A DNA stretch of 64,000 bases from JACVRW01 sp963733885 (lineage in GTDB: Bacteria; Actinomycetota; Thermoleophilia; Solirubrobacterales; Thermoleophilaceae), in assembly GCA_963733885.1 (NCBI GenBank), contig CAVTES010000015.1:248001-312000 (forward strand), read 5' to 3'. Of this stretch, positions 59,925-64,000 are shown one piece after another (the first letter of the stretch is position 1; every line of letters starts with the position of its first letter). Below the pieces are notes generated by a model. It had not been told where the DNA came from. It saw only the letters and a program-made list of their open reading frames with translations, and did not search any database. A program made the position numbers and the translations under genes.

Positions 59925-60827
59925 ATGACGAGCTATCGCCGGATGTCCTACTTGCTCGCCGTCGTGGAGGAGGGCTCGTTCAGCCGCGCTGCCCTCCGCA
60001 TGCACGTCTCGCAGCCGTCGCTCTCACAGCAGATCCGCGCGCTCGAGAAGGAGGTTGGCGGGGAGCTGTTGGAGCGGCTTCCGCGCTCGGTGCGGCTGAC
60101 AGCGGCCGGCAAGGCCTTCCTGCCCCATGCTCAGATCGCTGTGCGCGCGGCTGACCGGGCCGCGCAGGCCGCCCGCTCGGCGCTCGACCTCGAGACGGGC
60201 GAGCTCGAGATCTGCACGGTCCGGTCGATCGCGGCGGGGATCCTGCCCGACCTCGTGCAGGCCTGGCGCCAGCGCCATCCGGGCACCTTCGTGCGCCTGC
60301 ACGAGTTCACCCACCGCTCGCTCGCGGAGGACTCGGTGCGCGGAGGGGTCGGCGACGTTGGCATCGGGCCGCCGCCGATCGACTGGACCGGCCCGGTCCG
60401 CAGGCTCGGCTGGGAGGAGTTCCTCGTGGTGCTGTCGCCCGAGGATCCGCGCGCCTCACGCCGCAGGATCCGCCTGGTAGAGCTGAAGGATCGCGATTGG
60501 GTGATGTTCGAGCCCGGCAACGGCCTGCATGACCTGATCGTGAGCGCCTGCGCCTCGGCAGGCTTCACGCCCCGCCACGCGGTGCTGACGTCTCAGGTCG
60601 AGACCGCCGCCCGCCTGGCGGCCGCGGGCGTCGGCCCGTCGCTAGTGCCGGAGAATGTGATTCCGGACGGCCTGAACGGCGCGCTGCTGCGGGTGGACCC
60701 GCCCCTCGGGCGCGAGCTCACCGTCTACGCGCGGGAGCAGTGGGGTCCACTGGGCGGCGCCTTCGTGGAGCTGATGGCGCAGAAGCGCTGGGCGAAGCCC
60801 CCGCGAGGGGCGCTGGTCGTCCCTTAG
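59925..60827 (+). CDS. LysR-family transcriptional regulator
   Basis: A 300-residue activator/repressor. The N-terminal helix-turn-helix is 'SFSRAALRMHVSQPSLSQQIRALEKEVG', with 'GELLERLPRSVRLTAAG' following, and the effector domain begins 'GELEICTVRSIAAGILPDLV'. It is divergent from the FAH-M24-SDR operon and presumably induces it with a pathway compound. An AGGAGGAG run lies at 59893-59900 but is 24 bases from the ATG, too far for ordinary use. Confidence 0.93.
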   Translation: MTSYRRMSYLLAVVEEGSFSRAALRMHVSQPSLSQQIRALEKEVGGELLERLPRSVRLTAAGKAFLPHAQIAVRAADRAAQAARSALDLETGELEICTVRSIAAGILPDLVQAWRQRHPGTFVRLHEFTHRSLAEDSVRGGVGDVGIGPPPIDWTGPVRRLGWEEFLVVLSPEDPRASRRRIRLVELKDRDWVMFEPGNGLHDLIVSACASAGFTPRHAVLTSQVETAARLAAAGVGPSLVPENVIPDGLNGALLRVDPPLGRELTVYAREQWGPLGGAFVELMAQKRWAKPPRGALVVP

Positions 60828-61003
60828 TACACGCTCCCCGCAAGCTCGGCGCGGCGAACGCTCAGCGCTGGTTGCTCTCGCCGCGCGGCATGGCACTACC
60901 CTTGCGCACTATCCGGCCGGGTTCCAGCTCTGGACGACGCCCGCAGCATGGACGGTTCCGAGCCGGTTCAGACGATCGTCCGGGCGTAGTCTCTTCAGAC
61001 CGT

Positions 61004-61879
61004 ATGCCGGCCGCCCACGACCCGACCCTCAGGGAGTCGTACCGCCACTGCCGGCGCATCCACCGCCGCCACGATCCCACCTACTACTGGGCCACACGCC
61101 GGCTGCCGGCGGAGGTCAGGCCGGCTGTGCACGCGCTCTACGCCTTCGTGCGCGTGATCGATGAAATCGTCGACGGACCGCAGCGCGCCCCGGACCCCGC
61201 CGCCCGCCGGACCGCCCTCGACCGCTGGGAGGTGATGCTCGGGGACGCGCTCCGCGGCGCCGGCGCCCACGCGCCTCCCGTTGTGGCGGCGCTGGCCGAC
61301 GCGGGCGCCCGCCACCGGCTTCCGCTCGGTGAGCTGCGCCACTACTTCGGCTCGATGCGGAAAGATGCCGAGCCGGTACGCGTGCAGACCTGGGACGAGC
61401 TCGAGCGCTACATGCAGGGCAGCGCCGGATCCGTCGGCCGTATCCTGGCGGCGCTGTTCGGCGTGCCGGACGAGCGGAGGGACGAGTTCGCCTCGCTGGC
61501 GCTCGCGTTCCAGCTCACCAACCTGGTGCGCGACGTGCGCGAGGACTGGGATCTGGATCGCGTCTACCTGCCCGCCGAGGACCTTCGGTATTTCGGGGTG
61601 TCGGTGGACCAGATCGAGCGGCGGGAGCCCACCGCGGGCTTCAGGCGCCTCGTCGCCCTCGAGGTGGAGCGGGCGCGCTCGCTGTTCCGAGCGAGCGCCC
61701 CGGCCGCCGAGGTGGTCGCGCCCCGCGTGCGCCGCGGGATGCACGTCGCGCGCAGCGTTTACCTGGGCGTGCTCGATCGCACGGAGCGGCACGACTTCGA
61801 CGTGCTCCGCCGGCGCACCAGCCTGCCGCCGTGGGAGATGGCCGAGGCTGTCGCGGGCGCGCTCAGGAGCGGTGCGTGA
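61004..61879 (+). CDS. Squalene/phytoene synthase family protein
   Basis: A 291-residue trans-prenyl transferase. The two Asp-rich metal sites are 'FVRVIDEIVDGP' (DxxxD) and 'LTNLVRDVREDWDLDRVYLP' (DxxxD in NxxRDxxED form). 'YMQGSAGSVGRILAALFGVP' is the family-conserved helix. It condenses two prenyl diphosphates head to head; phytoene or a squalene precursor cannot be distinguished by eye. ATG 61004 sits 12 bases after TAGTCT (60986-60991); no Shine-Dalgarno. Its stop overlaps the flavoprotein GTG. Confidence 0.92.
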   Translation: MPAAHDPTLRESYRHCRRIHRRHDPTYYWATRRLPAEVRPAVHALYAFVRVIDEIVDGPQRAPDPAARRTALDRWEVMLGDALRGAGAHAPPVVAALADAGARHRLPLGELRHYFGSMRKDAEPVRVQTWDELERYMQGSAGSVGRILAALFGVPDERRDEFASLALAFQLTNLVRDVREDWDLDRVYLPAEDLRYFGVSVDQIERREPTAGFRRLVALEVERARSLFRASAPAAEVVAPRVRRGMHVARSVYLGVLDRTERHDFDVLRRRTSLPPWEMAEAVAGALRSGA

Positions 61880-63111
61880 CGCGCCGCGCGACGCTCCGCG
61901 GCGCCGAGCGCACGTCGCTCGACGGGGAGTCGGCCGACGTGCTCGTATGCGGCGCCAGCTTCGCCGGCCTGGCGGTCGCCCGCGAGCTTGCGGGCAGCGG
62001 TGCGGACGTGTTGCTCGTGGATCGCTTCGAGGTGGGAGAGCGCGCCACCTCCGCCTGTGCAGCGCCCCGCCCGTGGCTCGAGGCGATGGGCGTGGCCCGC
62101 TCGATACGGCAGGAGATCCCGTGCATGAGCTTCCACACCCCGCATGGCTCGGTGCGCTACCGGCTTCCTTGGAGCTGGGCGGCCTTCGACTACCGCCAGC
62201 TCTGCCAGCAGCTCTTCGACCAGACGGGCGCGCGCTTCGAGGTCGCCACGGTCGCCGGTCGCGGCGAGAGCGGAGTGGTCACGGATCGCGGGCTGCTCAG
62301 CGCGCCGCTGGTGGTGGACGCGCTCGGCTGGCGGCGGGTGCTCGCCCGCGACTCGTACCAGCCACCCGAGGCGCCCCTCTCGCGTGGGCTCGAGGTGCAC
62401 CCGGACGGCTGCGGGCGCGACCTCGAAGTCTGGATCGACCGCTCGCTCGTCCCCTGCGGCTACTGCTGGAGCGTGCCGGCGGGCGGCGAGCAGCGTGTGG
62501 GCGTAGGTTCCTACGAGCCGCATGATCACGTGCGGCGCCCGACGATGGCGCTGGCGGAGCGGCTCGGGCGGGAGCCGGTGGGCTACCAAGGCAACTGGTT
62601 CCCGCATCGCCTACGGCGGGCCGCTCAGGACGGCGTGTTCTTCGTGGGCGACTCGGCCGGGCATTGCTTCCCCCTCTCCGGCGAGGGCATCCGGACGGCG
62701 TTCTACTTCGGCATTGCCTGTGGCCGTGAGCTGCGCGCGGTGTTCTCGGGGGAGCGAGCCAGGGACGAGGCGCTGCGGCGCTATGCGAGCTTCAGCGCGT
62801 CGCACAGCCGGGCGTTCGGGCTGGCGCTGCGGCTGCAGTGGCTCGTGCCTCGCCTGCCGCCTCGCGTGCTCACGCTCGCTATGCGCGCGTTGGCCCGTCA
62901 GGCGCTGGTGGACCGCGTCTTCGGCTGGTACCTCGACCAGGCGCATCCGGCCTTCGCGGGCGCGGTGGCCCCGCCTGACCGCTCAGGCCGTGACCGCGGA
63001 CTTCAAGGCGGGCGCCACCGATTCCGCCACGAGCTCGACCGTGCGCCGGTCGATCGGGGCGAGCGCGCCCAGCAGGAAGTCGCCCACCCCCAGGTCGGCG
63101 TACGCCCGTAG
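61876..63111 (+). CDS. Geranylgeranyl-reductase-like FAD-dependent oxidoreductase
   Basis: A 411-residue flavoprotein. 'DVLVCGASFAGLAVARELAG' binds ADP and 'VFFVGDSAGHCFPLSGEGIRTAF' the ribityl part of FAD, as in the geranylgeranyl reductase/lycopene cyclase-like group. Coupling to the prenyl synthase (GTGA) suggests it acts on the same isoprenoid. The last about 43 residues, after 'AFAGAVAPP', are read from DNA antisense to the conserved 3' end of the LLM gene, so the gene has a recent C-terminal extension, or a nearby stop was lost. Confidence 0.87.
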   Translation: MTRRATLRGAERTSLDGESADVLVCGASFAGLAVARELAGSGADVLLVDRFEVGERATSACAAPRPWLEAMGVARSIRQEIPCMSFHTPHGSVRYRLPWSWAAFDYRQLCQQLFDQTGARFEVATVAGRGESGVVTDRGLLSAPLVVDALGWRRVLARDSYQPPEAPLSRGLEVHPDGCGRDLEVWIDRSLVPCGYCWSVPAGGEQRVGVGSYEPHDHVRRPTMALAERLGREPVGYQGNWFPHRLRRAAQDGVFFVGDSAGHCFPLSGEGIRTAFYFGIACGRELRAVFSGERARDEALRRYASFSASHSRAFGLALRLQWLVPRLPPRVLTLAMRALARQALVDRVFGWYLDQAHPAFAGAVAPPDRSGRDRGLQGGRHRFRHELDRAPVDRGERAQQEVAHPQVGVRP

Positions 63112-63939
63112 CCGTTCCACGCACTGCTCCGGAGTTCCCACGATCATCATCCTCCGCAGCCGCTCGGGCGGCGGGTCGCCGTGGAGCTCGCGGGCCCGGT
63201 CCCGCGCCGCCTGCTCGTCCTCGTCGAGGATGGCGCGGAAGGCAAGCGACTTGCGCACGTCGGCGGGGTCGCGGCCCACGTCGGCGCAGTGCCCGGCGAG
63301 CACCTCCAGCTTGTGGCGGTACTGGTCGACGTCCCCGTAGAACGTGTTCCAGATGTCGCCGTGCTCGGCGACGATCCGCAGCGTCCGCCGCTCACCCGAG
63401 CCGCCGATCACAAGCGGCAGGTGCTCCTGAAGCGGCTTCGGCTCCATTCGCGCGTCCTTGAGCCGGAAGTGCTTGCCCTCGAACGTGGTCGTCTCCTGCG
63501 TCCAGAGGCTGCGCATGATCCGGCAGGCCTCGTCCAGCATGTCCATCCGCACGCCGATGCGCGGGAAGGGGATGCCGTACTCGTCGTGCTCGAGCTCGAA
63601 CCAGGCTGCGCCCATCCCGAGCTCGAGCCGGCCGCCGGAGATGTGGTCGATCGTGGCGGCCATGTTGGCCACGACCGCGGGATGCCGGTAGGTCACGCCG
63701 AGCACGAGCATCCCGCAGCGGACGCGGCTCGTGTGGGCGGCCATCGCGGCAAGAAGGGTCAGGCCCTCGAACTGCGAACCCGACGGATCGCTGTGGATTG
63801 GCAGGAAGTGGTCGAAGTCCGAGACCCAGTCGTACCGGAGCTCCTCACAGCGGAGCCACAGGTCTCGGTAGTCGTTGAAGCTCGTGTTCTGAGGCCCGGA
63901 GTGGACCCCGAAGCGGATGTCGTCGCCGAAGATCTGCAT
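62983..63939 (-). CDS. LLM-class (F420- or flavin-dependent) oxidoreductase
   Basis: A 318-residue luciferase-like enzyme: 'RFGVHSGPQNTSFNDYRDLW', 'YDWVSDFDHFLPIHSDPSG', 'RCGMLVLGVTYRHPAVVANM' and 'LPLVIGGSGERRTLRIVAEHGD', similar in layout to the enzyme at 48322. ATG 63939 follows GGAGG with a 4-base gap on the minus strand; the frame stays open to the window edge but the upstream part looks non-conserved. Its 3' end overlaps the flavoprotein gene tail to tail by 129 bases. Confidence 0.9.
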   Translation of the reverse strand: MQIFGDDIRFGVHSGPQNTSFNDYRDLWLRCEELRYDWVSDFDHFLPIHSDPSGSQFEGLTLLAAMAAHTSRVRCGMLVLGVTYRHPAVVANMAATIDHISGGRLELGMGAAWFELEHDEYGIPFPRIGVRMDMLDEACRIMRSLWTQETTTFEGKHFRLKDARMEPKPLQEHLPLVIGGSGERRTLRIVAEHGDIWNTFYGDVDQYRHKLEVLAGHCADVGRDPADVRKSLAFRAILDEDEQAARDRARELHGDPPPERLRRMMIVGTPEQCVERLRAYADLGVGDFLLGALAPIDRRTVELVAESVAPALKSAVTA

Positions 63940-64000
63940 CTGCCCTCCGTGTCCCTTTGGGGGCGACGGACAGTACTCGTGGTGGGACTCCGGCGCCAAG

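Noticed and set aside
1..64000. tRNA, rRNA, CRISPR array, riboswitch, prophage or integron
   Set aside because: I scanned for tRNA-like cloverleaf ends, evenly spaced repeats, integrases and terminases and saw none. A covariance-model scan could still find a small RNA that cannot be seen by eye.

Overview
The window is about 70% G+C, codes densely on both strands with frequent 4-base start/stop overlaps, and uses many GTG and TTG starts. Gene content (exported polyaspartate lipoproteins, Liv-type uptake systems, F420/LLM-type oxidoreductases, a DDN-like protein, a trans-prenyl synthase) points to an actinobacterium. A member of the Thermoleophilia/Solirubrobacterales is my best guess, but it is inferred from style and content, not from a phylogenetic marker.

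Left part (1-24 kb), mostly housekeeping. The end of an unidentified upstream gene overlaps a transglutaminase-like membrane protein. Then come an HtrA-type protease, a trpF-trpB-trpA operon, an NTF2-like protein with a small membrane protein, and a phosphofructokinase carrying pyrophosphate-type signature residues. Two paralogous Liv-type substrate-binding lipoproteins flank an EamA permease; the second leads a livH-livM-livG-livF operon. A TIGR01777-type epimerase, an ACT-domain malic enzyme, DNA polymerase I without visible proofreading residues, a YdcZ-like transporter and an MFS exporter follow.

Centre (24.1-43.1 kb), the most interesting part. A LacI-family regulator is followed by a three-gene NitT/TauT-type ABC importer and then a 14.6-kb run of 12 tightly packed genes. 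That run holds a second Liv-type importer (with a fused permease-ATPase), an EamA permease, an amidohydrolase, a phytoene-dehydrogenase-like FAD enzyme, an alpha/beta hydrolase resembling 2,6-dihydroxypseudooxynicotine hydrolase, a Gfo/Idh/MocA dehydrogenase, a quinone-oxidoreductase-like protein and a three-subunit molybdenum hydroxylase. Five copies of a GCAAACGNTTGC-like operator lie at the regulator/MFS divergence, at the ABC importer promoter and at the long operon promoter, so the locus looks like one regulon for uptake and breakdown of an unknown, possibly N-heterocyclic, compound.

Right-centre (43.1-56 kb), a patchwork with gene debris. It contains a methyltransferase lacking its N-terminus joined to an RTX-repeat fragment, a truncated enoyl-CoA hydratase meeting a truncated lipoprotein gene tail to tail, a regulatory region followed by only six codons, and a dispersed 30-bp repeat. 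Intact genes between these include two TetR regulators with visible operators, a secreted protein with calcium-loop-like motifs, a RibD/DHFR-like reductase, an LLM oxidoreductase, hydrolases, a DDN-like protein, an ECF41-type sigma factor facing an epimerase gene across a shared intergenic region with two matching promoters, and a group II PLP decarboxylase.

Right end (56-64 kb). An alpha/beta hydrolase, a LysR-controlled FAH-M24-SDR operon, a squalene/phytoene synthase with a geranylgeranyl-reductase-like flavoprotein, and a second LLM oxidoreductase. I see no tRNA, rRNA, CRISPR array, complete insertion sequence or phage gene. All calls are from reading the sequence; no database search was run.
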